In this document: positions 23,832 through 49,800 of the stretch, one piece after another | Position numbering within the stretch: position 1 is the stretch's first letter | Layout of the letters: every line of letters begins with the position of its first letter | Assembly (NCBI RefSeq): GCF_026212465.1 | Contig: NC_080062.1 | Span: forward strand, 10,686,217 to 10,750,216 | Reading direction: 5' to 3' | DNA from: Amaranthus tricolor | Taxonomy: Eukaryota; Streptophyta; Magnoliopsida; Caryophyllales; Amaranthaceae | DNA length: 64,000 nucleotides | The notes under the pieces: generated by a model | Seen by the model: only the letters and a program-made list of their open reading frames with translations | The model's database searches: none | What the model was told of the DNA's origin: nothing | Made by a program: the position numbers and the translations under genes

Positions 23832-24104
23832 GAATTACACCCTTAAAGTTTAACATTTTTTTCAAATTACAGCCTCAATGTTTATTTTTTTGAATTACAG
23901 CCACCAAAGTATTAAAGTTTACAAGTTCAGACAAAAAATATAGAACTTCGACCACTTAACTTTAAATTCCGACCATTAAAATGGTTAAAATTCTGTGTTT
24001 TGGCATAAACCTGCAAAATTATGATACTTTGGTGGCCGTAATTTACAAAACTAACACATTGAAATTGTAATTCGTAGAAGTGCTAAATTTTAAGGCCGTA
24101 ATCT
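23832..24104. mobile_element. Long inverted-repeat (foldback) element upstream of ProRS
   Basis: The left arm (about 23832-23930: gaattacacccttaaagttt..., ...ttgaattacagccaccaaag) pairs imperfectly with the reverse complement of the right arm (about 24010-24104: ..ctttggtggccgtaattt..., ...aaattttaaggccgtaatct). Each arm holds three repeats of 'aattacagcc/aattacggcc'-type words. The arms cover most of the element, so a transcript would fold into a long hairpin. It ends about 170 bp before the ProRS start codon. MITE class uncertain. Confidence 0.7.
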
Positions 24105-24214
24105 AAAAATTATTTCAAAATAAGTTAAAATTTTATAAGTTGTATGAAAGATTTAGAACAAATATTAACTTTATCCATGAAACAAGTCATACTCTCCTAT
24201 TTGCCAACATTTGA

Positions 24215-36909
<12,695 letters not shown>

Positions 36910-37844
36910 CTACAGGCTTGTGCTATTGCCAAAGGAGATTCGCTTGACTACATCTTCGCTGTAGCATTTCATTCAATCGAACTTGGTTTATATGAGAATT
37001 CATTTTTTTAGTTGATCAGGTATCGGAACAATAGCCTCAAATAGTTTTTGTTTTTCTTCGCACCAGATTACAGGTGCGTATTTTATTTTAATGTATAACA
37101 ATAAACTACAACAATATCAAAACCTTAATTCCAAAAGATTGGGATCAACGATATTTGGATGTACATTCATATGTTATAGTGCTGGTCGATAGGTTTCTAC
37201 TTTTTTTGCTTCTGTTTGTCAGACTTTTGGTACTATTATTTGCCATTTCTCAATATAATTGCCCAAAACCCTAAAACTAATCAGGATTTGTTTTCAAATC
37301 CTATGATTAGATATCTTCTGCTTGTCAGGATTTGTTCTCAAATCTCTTCATTATAGAAATGTCACCATAAATCATAGAAAATTAAATGAATATCAGTCAC
37401 ATAATTATGATCAATAACTATAGTAGAATTTTTATGATCAAACATTACAATGGAAATAATATATTAGTTTAATTTCTGAAAGCTCACTATACAATTTCAA
37501 ACTATGTATTTTTAGTGAACATACAGTAACCATATTACATACCTGGACATCAGATTTCCTCTTCATCAGCACAAGTAGATTACTATTAGTCTAAGTTTAT
37601 GATTTTGTTTGGCAAATGATTGTTGATTGGTTTGACTAGCTGGATGTATTGGCTGTTGAACTATTTTTTTAAGCCAGTTTCTGTGAAGATATTTGGAAAA
37701 TATGTTATAAGAGGGACAATAGGTAAGAATCTAAAATTCAATGAAAAGCTTTCTTATAATTCTTCAGCCGGCTTAAAAGCTATTTACTAATACTTTTTAG
37801 CTGTTTGACCAACCAACTCGTCATTTACCAAACAAGCCCTTTGA
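36910..37844. other. Convergent intergenic region ProRS / SAUR
   Basis: ProRS 3' UTR to perhaps 37080. At 37090-37150 'ccttaattccaaaagattgg' followed by 'gatcaac' is the reverse complement of the RTE LINE 3' tail, so a minus-strand LINE end fragment lies here. The remainder is AT-rich with no gene; 'caggatttgttttcaaatc' and 'caggatttgttctcaaatc' (about 37283 and 37328) are a short direct repeat. Confidence 0.55.
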
Positions 37845-38222
37845 TTATTGAACATAAAGATCAACAAGTTCATCCAAAGACTCATTGGAGCTGGTATTTC
37901 GAAGACAAGGATCACCATTTTCGAGCATCCATAGAAGGTGATCGAAAAGAACTACTTCACACTCGATAGAGATACCATCATCAGCTCGACTTTGCTTCGA
38001 TTTCTCGATAAGTGCATTGATCAAAGGATGAGTTAAATAGTTGGAATTCACTATATACCGCCTTCTAGAGCTCCCAACATAGATTGTCTCACCATCATCG
38101 CCGCAATACTTAGAACGTTCTTTAGTTGAGTTAGACCTTAGACTTGTGTAGGAAGATGATCTTTTTAGTTGCCTTGACAAACTCTTGCATTTTCTTAATA
38201 TTAAATGTTGAAGTTTCTTCAT
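37845..38222 (-). CDS. SAUR-like auxin-responsive protein (SAUR76-78 type)
   Basis: An intronless 125-aa gene, as is usual for SAURs. It has a basic N-terminus (MKKLQHLILRKCKSLSRQLK) and a Ser/Thr-rich linker. The SAUR domain follows, with ETIYVGSSRRRYIVNSNYL, THPLINALIEKS (about 45-77) and ISIECEVVLFDHLLWMLEN (about 84-102). The tail ends ESLDELVDLYVQ. The phrase CEVVLF(D/E)HLLWMLEN and the acidic 'ELV(D/E)(L/F)Y' end are those of the Arabidopsis SAUR76/77/78 group, which has been linked to ethylene-receptor association and growth, rather than the PP2C.D-binding SAUR19 group. It lies tail-to-tail with ProRS and shares orientation with CYP59, 5.6 kb away. Complete frame; no sign of decay. Confidence 0.9.
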   Translation of the reverse strand: MKKLQHLILRKCKSLSRQLKRSSSYTSLRSNSTKERSKYCGDDGETIYVGSSRRRYIVNSNYLTHPLINALIEKSKQSRADDGISIECEVVLFDHLLWMLENGDPCLRNTSSNESLDELVDLYVQ

Positions 38223-39159
38223 ATTTCTTTCACTTTGAAGCTAACTAAACTTGGTGACTTGAGATTCTTGTGCCCCTTAGCTTTATTTTTTTGGTTGTAC
38301 CTTTTTATTTTATTTTATTTTATTTTTCTTGGTTGTGTTGGGTGAGATCTTTAAGTTTGTTGGCTTGTGTTAACAGAAAGTGGGACTATTCCAATCCAAT
38401 CAAATTAATAATGACTCTTACCTGTCTATCTGTCCCTCTATTGTTTTCAATTTTAGCAATACACTAGTAGAGTAGTAGACACTAGTATTTATGTTAGAAA
38501 CAAATAGCCCCAAATATAATCAAAGCAATTGTGTAAAGAGATAAAAGGGTATATTTTGAAAGATAATGGGAGAAATATGTGGATAAGATAAAAATGCGAT
38601 TAGAATATATGGAATAGAATTGAAAATCTGTATATATTGATCCTGGCCAAAAATAAAAGTATAACAAATTCAATAGAATGGATTGAACATGAGTCAAAGA
38701 CGGAAGAGTATTTATACTCTTGTTAATTTTTATTAAGGGTATTTCTTTCGTTTTAATATTTTTTTTCCATCTGAGTAAATATAAGTTATATAGTACTAAA
38801 TCATGTAGAGTTATTATTTCTATAAGCTGTAGTCAATAATTTTATTTTTTAGAACCATTCGAAAACAACTTTTTTACCGTCACAACTCAAAAAGATTATG
38901 TTGTGCATATTCTTTAAAACGTACTTACAGGTTGAAGTCATTTACAACTCATTCGGTACACAATGTTAAAAATATAACAGTTGTTTATATTTATGTTGTC
39001 TAGATCTAAATATCTTCTACACGATCGGCCAAAAGGAAGGGAAGGATAAGATTGGTGAGAATTAAACTCGAAATTCTATCAAAAAAAAACTGTTACTTGC
39101 ATTATCTGAGACGAGATTTGATTTTCGATCAAATGATATTAAGTTACTACAGCTAGTCT
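38223..39159. other. SAUR upstream region
   Basis: Promoter side of the SAUR gene (minus strand). T/A-rich, including a (TTTTA)n-like run at about 38305-38330. I could not choose a TATA box with confidence and saw no tandem TGTCTC auxin element. No other gene. Confidence 0.4.
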
Positions 39160-39414
39160 CTTAAGAGACTGTTTCTTTGAGAGACGTATCTCAAACCCAA
39201 CCCATTGAAGATTAATGTCTACTTATCATATTCTTAATGTCCACTTACCATATTCTTAATGTTTACTTAATGCTTTACCGTATCTTTGATGCCTACTTTC
39301 AATATATTAAATGTCTACTTACATCATTCTAAATGCCTACATAAAATATTTAAAAAACATATAATGAATCGGTCCAATTAGAAATAATCTCTCAAAGAGA
39401 ACGTCTCTTACAAG
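39160..39414. mobile_element. MITE with an internal 22-bp tandem repeat
   Basis: Inverted termini: cttaagagactgtttctttg, continuing agagac, against the reverse complement of the right end, cttgtaagagacgttctctt, continuing tgagag. The centre (about 39214-39350) is about six copies of a 22-bp unit like aatgtctacttaccatattc plus 'tt'. Non-coding. Superfamily uncertain; no clear target duplication. Confidence 0.7.
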
Positions 39415-42400
39415 AATTTATAAACTTATTACCGCAATTCAGTGATCAGTTGTATCCTTTTTAATTTAATTCCTAGATCCAAAAGAATTCATTTCAAATC
39501 ATTGAATTAAACATTGTCGTTAGAATGTCTTAATTAGTGTTAGTACCACCAAAAATCATTAATTTGGTGCATAATTTAAGCATGCTGGATTTGTTGAAGC
39601 ACACTTGACGAATCTTGCTTGAATTTGGAAAAAACTAATGGAAGCTTTTAACAAACTTAACCTATTTACATCCAATAATTGTTTTACTAAATATTAATTA
39701 ATGTAGAATAATAATAATTAAAAGGGCAAAACATCTTATAATGCACTTGGTTCCGACTTGCATTGCTACGGTGTTAGTAGAGATCTAGCGTAGTTAGGAT
39801 CTAACTTTTTTGGACCTTAATGGTCCGGATCCGATCCAAGTTTATATAAAATTCAAGGGTCGTAAAGGTCTAAATCTGATTAACATACTTAAAAATTCAC
39901 TTTTACAAGTATTTTCAAGGATCTAGGTCTGAGTTTGGATCTAACTCGAACCCAAAGTGTTTGGATTTAGATTCAGTATTCTATACCCTTAATTTTAGAT
40001 TCAGGTATGGACCCGGCCCAAAAATTAAAGTCTATATAAGTGATGGATTTATACTCGACTTGAATCCTTGAATGTCTATCTCTCGTACGTGTATGGAAGT
40101 TTTGCACCCAAAGATATGGGCATACCCGTCAAAAACGGTGACTTGAACAAACACTAGAATGCTAAGCTAAGCTACTAGTCTCTCATCTTTTTTCTTTTGA
40201 AATCTTATATCATCCGACTATTATAAATATAACAAAATTTATCAATTGATGGAAAAGAGATAATCATATTTTTAAGAGTAATACGTTAAAGAAGAAATAT
40301 TTAAAATTTTTCTCATGTGTATTTGAAAAAAAAAAAGATCTGTATTTATATCATAATTAGTCACATAGGTAGATAAGTTAGGTAATATTGTTAGGTCAGA
40401 GTCATATCCTCATATCAATACATATCACAATGGTATCAAATTTATATTTGTTTTAATTTCACCTGTCAATCTATTATATTCCTCATTACCTTTATTAATC
40501 TGAATCAAACCATCCCACCAACATGGTGCGCCCGCCTCCCAGCCGAGTGTGAGTGCCAACATGTGATTGCCACTCATCAGCGACAAGTCAGCGATCATCT
40601 ATTGGGGTGTAAGGCCCTTATAATTAGGTCTAATTTTACAAAGGATTTTTTAAAGAAAAACATAAATCAAACTTATTCATAGGAGCATTCCACATCTATT
40701 TTTGATAAAAAAAAAAAAAAGATGTAAGGCTAAACAAATATATAAATTACTTTTATACAATTTAACTACTAAATAATTCTTACAACTGAAAGTGAAATTT
40801 TAACTGAGACATGACTACTAATAAAAACTAATTTTTAGGTGGACCTCACTCTACGATCTTCATGCGATCAATAACTTGCAAAAATAAGAATCCAAGAAAA
40901 ACCAAGGAAAAAACTCCCAAAATCAGGAAATTGAGTAATTTCAACTCTATCCCCTGAAACAATTAAATTTAAAAAAAAAATAATTTAAGAAAATAAATTG
41001 AAAAATAATTTTAGAAAATAATACTTCATAGTTGAGTTAAAAATCAATTTACATAAACAATATAATATCACAAAAACCAATTAATTAATTTGATATTTAA
41101 TAATGACAGCACACATAATCAATTATTAATTTGAGGGAACGAGAACGCCAGTAGGCCGGGGCTTTACCCCTCTACCTACTTCATCAAGAGGTCGCCACCC
41201 CATATAATTTAAGGCCAGCAGAGTAGTCTCAGGTAACCCTAGTGTGCACACCCCTTTTACTTGGATCACAATAAATAGAAGGAAGACCGAACATCGTATC
41301 AAGTAGCAGAAATAATAATACTTGTTGCCAGCTATACTAACCAAACAGGGCAACATGTTAATCACCCTTGTACTTGGATCACAACAAACATAAGAGCTTC
41401 ATTTTCCTCATGTTACACTTTACGTGATTTAATATATTTTAATAATTAGTCGCAAGCACACAAACATATAGTCAAATGTACATTATTCGTTTTCTTTTAT
41501 GATCATAAATTTCCAATAAAAATATATCTCAAGATTATCCAACTGAAATTTCATTTGCCAAATCACCATTTTAATATCAATTGGTGGCTATAACAATTAA
41601 TATCATAAAATATTTCTCTTTCAAATTCAACCATATTTTTAAATCGTTATCAAATGAATAATAATAATATAAATTTTATCAAAATAATATTATAAATTAA
41701 ACATATAACAAAATTGTTGTAAATATAATTTGAGTTAAAAATATAAAGTATAATATCATATAAAATCACACATTCCAATTAAACACATTAATTATCACTT
41801 ATTATATAATACTAAAGGGAAAATTCCTATTGGAAGAACATTGAGAATACCTTGTGAAATAACCATAGAATATAAATGTACGCTCTTATCAACTTTCATT
41901 TACGAACTTGACGTCTAAAGTATAATTGTTTGTAATTTATAGATAGAAAATGTCTAAAGATGGAAAAATACTATAGAGGAGAAAACAAAAATGATAATAG
42001 ATGTAAAGAAAAATAAATGTTTGATCAGAGAAAATGAATAGGAAGAAGAAGAAAGAAAAATGAAAGTAATGAATGAGTTAGAGTAAAATAATTTAATTTA
42101 TAGTTGTAAAATGTGGTAATTAATAGAATTAGATGGGAAGAGTGGGAAGGAGTGGAGGAACAAGAAAGTTATATTATTATTAGGGAGTGGGAAGGAAGTT
42201 AGTAACAAACATTAAGTGAAATTCGTTTCTTATTATTTATTTTCTCATGAAATTGGTTTTCTTATTATTTATTTTTTTATTCATTTTTTTATTTTTATTT
42301 TATTAAAATTAAATTTCTTTTTTTTATTTTTAGTTATTAAAATTAATTTTCTTTTTTTAAAAAAAGACGTGGAACTTAGTTATTTTTTTTAACAAATTTA

Positions 42401-42553
42401 TGTTTTTTTTATTTTCTTAAAACGTGTAACTTAGTGTTTTTAACAAATTTATATTTTTTTAATTTAATTTTCTTTATTTTAAATCATTAATTATATATTT
42501 TATTTGATTATTTATTTTTTTAAAATATTATGGATTTTACAATGGGCTCTACT
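39415..42553. other. AT-rich intergenic DNA
   Basis: No recognisable gene. 39790-40080 repeats the words 'ggatccgatcc', 'ggatctaactcgaaccc' and 'gggtcgtaaaggtctaa'. 40525-40615 is a GC-rich island (cccgcctcccagccgagtgt). 41140-41250 is another (ggccggggctttacccctct, and further 'ggtcgccacccc'), open on the minus strand for 79 codons without a homologue I know. 42220-42535 is dominated by ttattt/tttaatt low-complexity DNA with a repeated 'acgtggaacttag / acgtgtaacttag' motif. Confidence 0.45.
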
Positions 42554-43460
42554 CTAATCAATTACACAATTCGTCGCACCGCCTATCAAACGCGGCGAGG
42601 AGCTCATTGCACCTAAGTCCACCATCCGTTCACCCAAGTGTACTCCACCTCCATCCAAAGAGCCCTTGCCATTCGTCTCCATGGAACCCGATGTTCCATT
42701 GCTAGGCGAGTTCATCCATTTTCCTAAACAGCCTATAAAGACGCTATTACAATGCCTCAAGTTAATCATCATGATGTGGATTGACCCACACAAAAGTGCC
42801 TAACATGCGAACACAATAACACATTGTCAGCGATTTTCACAAGCAAATATAACGTCTTTTAATTGCATTCACACAATATCAAATTAAAAAAAAAGATTGA
42901 AAAATCATAAAGATATGGATTAAGATTGGATAGAACAACATAAATATGATATTAATTAAAATAGACAATTTAGTATCCAATTGTGTAAAAGTAGGGGCGC
43001 AGATCTATGAATACAAGATGTTGTGCTGGTACCTACGGGATCTAAATTACCAACATGTTCCCCAATCATGTTAGCAATTTGTCTGAAGGTTGTGCCGCCA
43101 ACTAGAACGCTTAAAAGAGTTCCCGTGTCAATAACTTCCATTCTTCGCGAGTTTCACTATTATGTATAAATGACATGCTATAGCTTTTACATGTCGGATG
43201 AACAGTGCGTAAAATAATCCCCATTCCTCTGGGAAGTCTAGGCACATACTGCCGCTAGAAAGATCATTGAAAGCTTTAAAATTAACCACCACAAATGCAG
43301 GTAATACAATCATCATGAATGAAGGCCTGGCTTGTATCACTGCGGTTGCGCCTAAGCCAACAATAAGATCTTTTTTTTTCCCGAAGCAATTCGCGGATTG
43401 CCATGCACCTAGAATAAAACCATAGGCACCACAACCAATGGAGACCATATTTGGTGGCGG
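42554..43460. other. Unidentified patch of open frames
   Basis: GC content rises relative to its surroundings and several frames stay open. On the minus strand, 43128-43448 reads MVSIGCGAYGFILGAWQSAN..., then VGLGATAVIQARPSFMMIVL (hydrophobic, two or three membrane-like stretches). 42956-43141 reads [19 protein letters not shown]. On the plus strand, about 42592-42800 reads EELIAPKSTIRSPKCTPPPS and onward. No frame joins these without stops and I recognise no family. It may be a decayed gene or transposon cargo. Confidence 0.3.
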
Positions 43461-43826
43461 CGAAAGAGTGAAGCGGGCTTAAAAGGGCAGTGTTGGGATA
43501 CAATTTACGAATACAAATTCATATAGTAAGATAAAAGCAATGCAAACATCTAACTAATTCATTCTTAGATTACAATTTCATACAAAGATCCGATCCTATT
43601 ACATTCACCAAAACACAATGACATTAGTTTGATTTTCTTGATCCTCTTGATTATTCATTTTCATTTCCATCAATATGCGGAAAATGGTCTTTTTCAACAC
43701 TGACAATTTCACAACTCGAGTTTCAATAGTTTTCCTTTTCTTGCTCGGCATAGAATACAACGGGCATGATGAAGTATAACCTTAAGTAGAAAATCAGTAC
43801 ATCTATGCTCAGGTAATCACCTTAAG

Positions 43827-46800
43827 TCACCTCCTGTCATACATTCGCCTCTCATCAGTGCCATGGCGAGAACGCTCTCTTGAGCTTCTATCATAATTCT
43901 GCTCATCCCTTCTGCTTCTTGGTACGCCAACCTCTGAATCTCTCCTACGGCTTCCTTCATTTCTTTCATTACGTCTCTTCTCACCATGGTAATCATCATA
44001 ATCCTTGGTTCGGCTTCTCTCATCCTGTTTACTTCTATCACCATCAGTTTCCACATCTGTCTTACTACTTGACCTGTCTCTCTTGTCTGATCTTTCAATC
44101 TCAACAGTGTTCTTTCGGTGTTCCCCCTCACTTCTGTCACCATACCCACTCTCTCTCCTCCGCCCATCCCTTACACGACTATCCCGTCTCACCCTCTCTC
44201 TCTCGTCGCTCCTGCCATTACGTCCATCATGGTCATCATTTTTACGATGCCGGTCCCTGTAATTGTCCTTCAAGTCTCTGTTCCCATGAATTCGGGCTTT
44301 TTTATCCTCATAGCTATTCCTTTCAGATTTGTGTCTTTTCCTATCATGTTGCTCGTAATCTCTGTGCTTCTTACTAGGTGGGCATCCACCATCTTCATCA
44401 AACACCATCTCATAGCTGCACAAATTGCAAGCACTTGTAAGACTTACAATAACAAAGAGCAGCCCTTGAAATAAGAGGGTGTTAAAAGAGAAGTCATAGT
44501 CTGATCAGCAACCTTGCATCTTTATCTCCTCCATGCTGTTTATTATCATCTTTAAGAACATACTTCTGATGTGGAGCAGACATAGGAAGAAAATCCGCGG
44601 AGCAATCTTTTGCAATATGATCTAGTGCACCACATTTGAAGCATCCTCTTCCTACAAAGAGAGAAATGAGGCACTTGAGAAAGTTACCAATTTTAACAAG
44701 CTCATAAGGCTAGACAGTAAACACTAGCATTATTAAAAATTGTGGAAAAACAAACAAACTGTAACCAAGATAAAAAATTACAGAATTAAAGCATCTCAGG
44801 TGACTTCACTGACCATATATAACTTCTAAGAAAGAAATCAAGACTTTGCATGTGGCAACAAAAAATACATCAGTTCAAAAGTCAATACTTACAACCAAAT
44901 AGTCAGCTACAGGAGTTCTGAATACAGCTTTACTCCATCTAGTATTGAAAAGGATCAATCATCATCATTATGTAACAGGTATATTATTTCTTAATTAGTT
45001 GGTCCCCTAAGATGTCTTTACGACCAGATCTCATGGTATAAACTGGGATAAGTTATCTGAGCTAGAGGAAAACCGAGTATCACTGATAGGCAATGGAATA
45101 AAACATCCACATGCAATTAAATTAATAACCAATTATCAGAATGCTGCCAACATATTCAACAACTTTAGCTGATTTGTACAGGTTTCAAAATTCAGAGAAG
45201 CAAGATCTAGTGAGCTATAGCAGAACTGTGTGAGAGACAGAGAGACAGAGAGAAGGGAGGGGGGGGGGGGGGGGGGGGGGGTAGGGAGAAGAGAGAAAAC
45301 AAGACTATTATAGAAGTATTTTACTGGTGATACTTGGTGATGATATAGCATATGTGAACAAAAAAATAGAGTATGTAAGATCCCAATGTTAGCTTGTATA
45401 TGCTTGCTAAACCTAGAATTAATACCATAGGTAGATTTGATTGTGAATTGATGAAAAATCCATCATGAAGAACTTATTTAGATAATTCTATCACAAAAAA
45501 TGTAGAGTCCACTGCTATCTCATGTCACACAAAGCAATGTAGCCAAACTGGAAATCTTGCTTCTCACACTGATATTCATAACAAACTGTATGCAAGTACA
45601 ACAATAAATTAGTTTCTCTCCTCCCTTGGGAATCGCTATTCTTTATCCTCTACTTAACATTATCTTATTCAGACTCCAAAAGTGTGGGATAATTTAACCC
45701 AATTACCAATATGATGACTGACACAGATATGCTAAATTTTCTCATGTTTCCTCCACGTTTGAAGTAGCACAGTCAAATAGGTAATTAAGTGATTGAATCT
45801 CTCTATGCTGATTTGTTTTGGTTCATGTTGTTGGGATTAAGGCTTTGGTATTGTTGTAGTGTAGCCTTCCCTTTGCACATATCAAATGCAAAACTGACAG
45901 GTCACATGGTTAAGTTAATGGCAGACTTAGAATAGTTTTTCCATGGAACTATCATTCAAACACAATAATAATGTAATGACAATGGTAGCACAATTTCCAA
46001 AGTGGCATTGCAGCCTGCTATGTCTCAGATTATGGCACAATCAGGGGAAATGAAAATTTTTAACTGTAAAAGAAATTTTTCCAAAAAAGCCTTCCTGAAT
46101 ATGTCCACAAACTTTCCAGCATTTTATTGTTGTGTGTGAAATGTGATAGCAAGAATCTGAGTGAGAGTTTTATTGGCACATTTCAACAGACGATATACTT
46201 ATATAGAGGCCAATAACCTACAATGCAGCCTGTGCTACATTATAAAATATATTCACTTATTTAGAGAGGTATTGAGAGTAGGGTAACACAATACAGTCTT
46301 TTAAAACATAGGAAGTCATAGTAACTACTAACTACTAACTACTAACTATGCCTTATTTTCAAATTAAAAAGAATTTTAGTTTTGACAGATGGAGGATTTG
46401 TAAGCATATTTATTAAAATCGCGATTCCAATCTAAGATTCTACAAATTTATGATTCAAAAGCAAGCGAGCGATTTGGATCGTAGGTAGAATTGCAGTCTT
46501 GGTAGAATCTTACGATTCTTAGTGAAACAAATTTTTGAGGTAGAATCATAACACGATTCCATGATTCAACGATCTAACAATCCGGACCACTAAATTTAGT
46601 CAATTATTATTAATTTTTTGTATCTACTAACTTTAACTAATTTCTTTTACATACACATATATTTCAAAAATCCATAGTCTTAATTTAAAAACAGTAGAAG
46701 TTTTTATTGATATTGCATTTGATTGTTAGATCGTTTTTGCAAAATATACCCTTCTATGAGGAAAAATAAGTTGTATATGTCAAATAAGTCAAACAAAACT

Positions 46801-49800
46801 TGAGTTCAGAGGTTTAAACTTTTGAAATGAACAATTATACTAGCCACTAAATATTTTAGCATATACAAGTTTATTTGTAGGACCGTATAATTTTACGATT
46901 CGATTCTATCTCCCTAAACGACTCCCAGTAGAATCTTGATTCTAATAACTTTGTCTATAAGGGCTAATAAGGCTGGGGTATGGTCTACTTCTGAACTCAC
47001 TAACAATATACCCTTCTATGAGGAAAAAATCAGAAAAAGGAAACAAAAAGTATTAAATCAAAACATCACATGTAAAGTATAAGTAAGTTCAAGATATCTC
47101 AAATAAACGCAAAGAAGTATGTTTTTTATACCTTGGGTTCCCTTGCGCCTAAATTGATTCCATAGCTTTGAAACACTCTGACTAAAATCAACATGTATCC
47201 TCCTGTCATCAATCAATGCATTGTCCATCTGCAGCAACACAATAGAAATGTCACATAAATCCTACCACGCTCAAATTATGACTGCAAGCCACTCTTTTTT
47301 TTTTTATAAAGAAAAATTATATAATGGGGAAAACTGTCAAAAAGACAGATTAGGGATGAGAAATCCCAATTGAGAGCATCTAAATCTACATTACAATTTC
47401 CCACTTACTCCTACAAAGATCATTAAGAGTAGCGTGCTCAAAAAAACCATTTGCTTTAGCCCATAGTGACGCTAAGAATTTAGCTTTCTCCCATATGATT
47501 TCCAACTAAAGGAAACTCCAAGAGTCATTCAATTTTTCCCTTTTCCCTTTATTTCCCCTCTTCCAGGTATTAGGGTGCACACCCTATGAAACTTTGGGCG
47601 AATATCAGAAATAAATGGAAGGCAAATCTCAATGAGGAAAACTTCCATTGGATGAGAGCTACAGCTTCATAAAGGGGTGTGATTCACAAGTTTGTTCAGA
47701 TAGGTTTACACTTTTACTCCTAGACTGCTAATTTTTCAATATCATTCACTAGAGAAACAAATGTTCTGTTTTACCAAAGAAAAGCACTTCGAAAATCATA
47801 AATCCACCTTTCTGCCAAATATAACCCCAGAGTTCACCTCACAAATCGATATTCTGAAAGTACAACATTACCCTAGTGTAAATTTGACCAAAAATTCAAA
47901 ACTTAGTTTTGGAGTAATAAATCAATTGCCAGATACATGAAGTAATTTGGTTTAATATTATTAAAATTTCAAACAAGTGAGACGCATAAAAATTAAATGA
48001 AATGGGGATGAAAAGTTAAACTCTGACATTGATCTATCTCTAGTCTCTACCTATATGATTTGTGAGGGTAAGAATTGAGAAGCGACTAGTGAAATTTCTG
48101 CCCATGAGTATACAATACCCAGGTATACCCTTTTGACAAACATGGACACCAGGAAACTAGCACTTCAAAAGAGCTGCAAGCATCACAGAAAATTAAGAGA
48201 ATCGGGAAATGGAACATGTTTCTTCTTGCAGGACAGACCTTGAAGTAAGCTCGTTCGCAAGCATCCTTATCCTCGAATTCTGTTCAGACAAAAAATAATT
48301 GTAAGTAATGACAGTTACAAGCAGTATCAGATTCTTTAATCTCCTCGCGAATCACAAATTGCGAATCGAAAAACGCAAATTATGGTCCGTTTTGGACAAT
48401 TTTTTGGGCCGCTAATTTAAAAGAGAATTAGCACGCACATTATATTACACTGGTTGAAAGTAATGAATAAATGAAAAACAAAAAATTGTTTAAGCTGATC
48501 TTTACATAACAATCTGATTGCCCCATGTTCGAGTTAGCATGTACATTTTCTTCAATAATTAAGAGACTGAAAATGTAGAGAGGAAAAAGCATGACTGTAG
48601 GTGAACAGTTAGATACGCATTCCAATTTCCATGAAAAAAATTTGGAAAAAGTATGGACATCAGGACATGTTAACCATATCCAGAAGGAAGCAAATATTTA
48701 TTTGAATAATATAACCATGGGAATGCTATAAGAAACCTGAAGAAAGCAAAGGAAAAAAAAAAAAAAAAAGGTTTTTATGTAAGCGATTACATTTTGTGCA
48801 TTTTAATACCAAAGTTCAAAATCTAAAGAAAGTCAACTTTTAACACAGATCGAAACCCTTATCTGACTGATAACTTCATGTAGAAATGGTTAAAATACTT
48901 CTACAGTTATATGCATGTATATATCACTCTATTCTTCATTATCCAACAATCTCAATAAACCAAGTAGTCAAGAGCCTGTGCGGTTGACAAAATACCCATG
49001 AAACTAATGGAATTTAGTTCCTACTTCCCACGTATCGTAACTGATGTGGAGATGGTGATTGGTGTTCTCTCTAGTTCTGCATTCTACTTTTCCATATCAT
49101 CATCTTCTGCATTCTAATAAATTGCTCTCTGTTCACACTGTTAACTTTTCTACTGCATTGCAGTAACTGAACATCTATTTGAGTTTGCATAACATGAAGT
49201 GGATGGAAGATATGAAAGTATCCATGTTTAACCAAGAGATGATGAAGAGGCTGAATGTTTGGTAAAGCATGACAAAAACCTAGATATACATAAGAGGTTG
49301 GAAAGGAAGTGGAAGGTCCGTTCAATGCCATTGCACATGTAAAAAATAGGAGCTTAAGTGCAACATCTCTTTAAATTTCAGAATTGGATAGAGGGCAGAG
49401 GCTAAACAGCGGTGGTCTTAGATTTTAGATAACTCTGTGATTTCTAATCTACTGTTCATGTATTGGCTGCAAATGATGGCCGGACTCTGGAGCACTACTA
49501 AAGAGATTCAAGGATATTTTTTCACCTTGGAAAAGAGGAGTGATCTGTAAACGTATTGTAGCTTTCCGTCACTGCTTCTGAATGAAAGAACAGACACACA
49601 AAAAAACCTAGGATAGGGATCCTGGAATAATAGACTTCTATGAATTTTCCTGAAGACCTTAAAAAATTTAGATGAGGTCCGCCTTGGAAGTCAAGGTACA
49701 GCAAATAAAACTGGGCAGAAATTCTGGTCCTGTCAACAATTTCCGGACCCAAGATTTTATTTATGGTGATGGTTTAAGGAATTCAGTAAGTAAAGCCATT

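Noticed and set aside
43880..44474. Plus-strand open frames of 85-165 codons, His/Ser/Leu-rich
   Set aside because: They are antisense to the CYP59 Arg/Asp/Ser-rich last exon, whose low-complexity codons keep all frames open.
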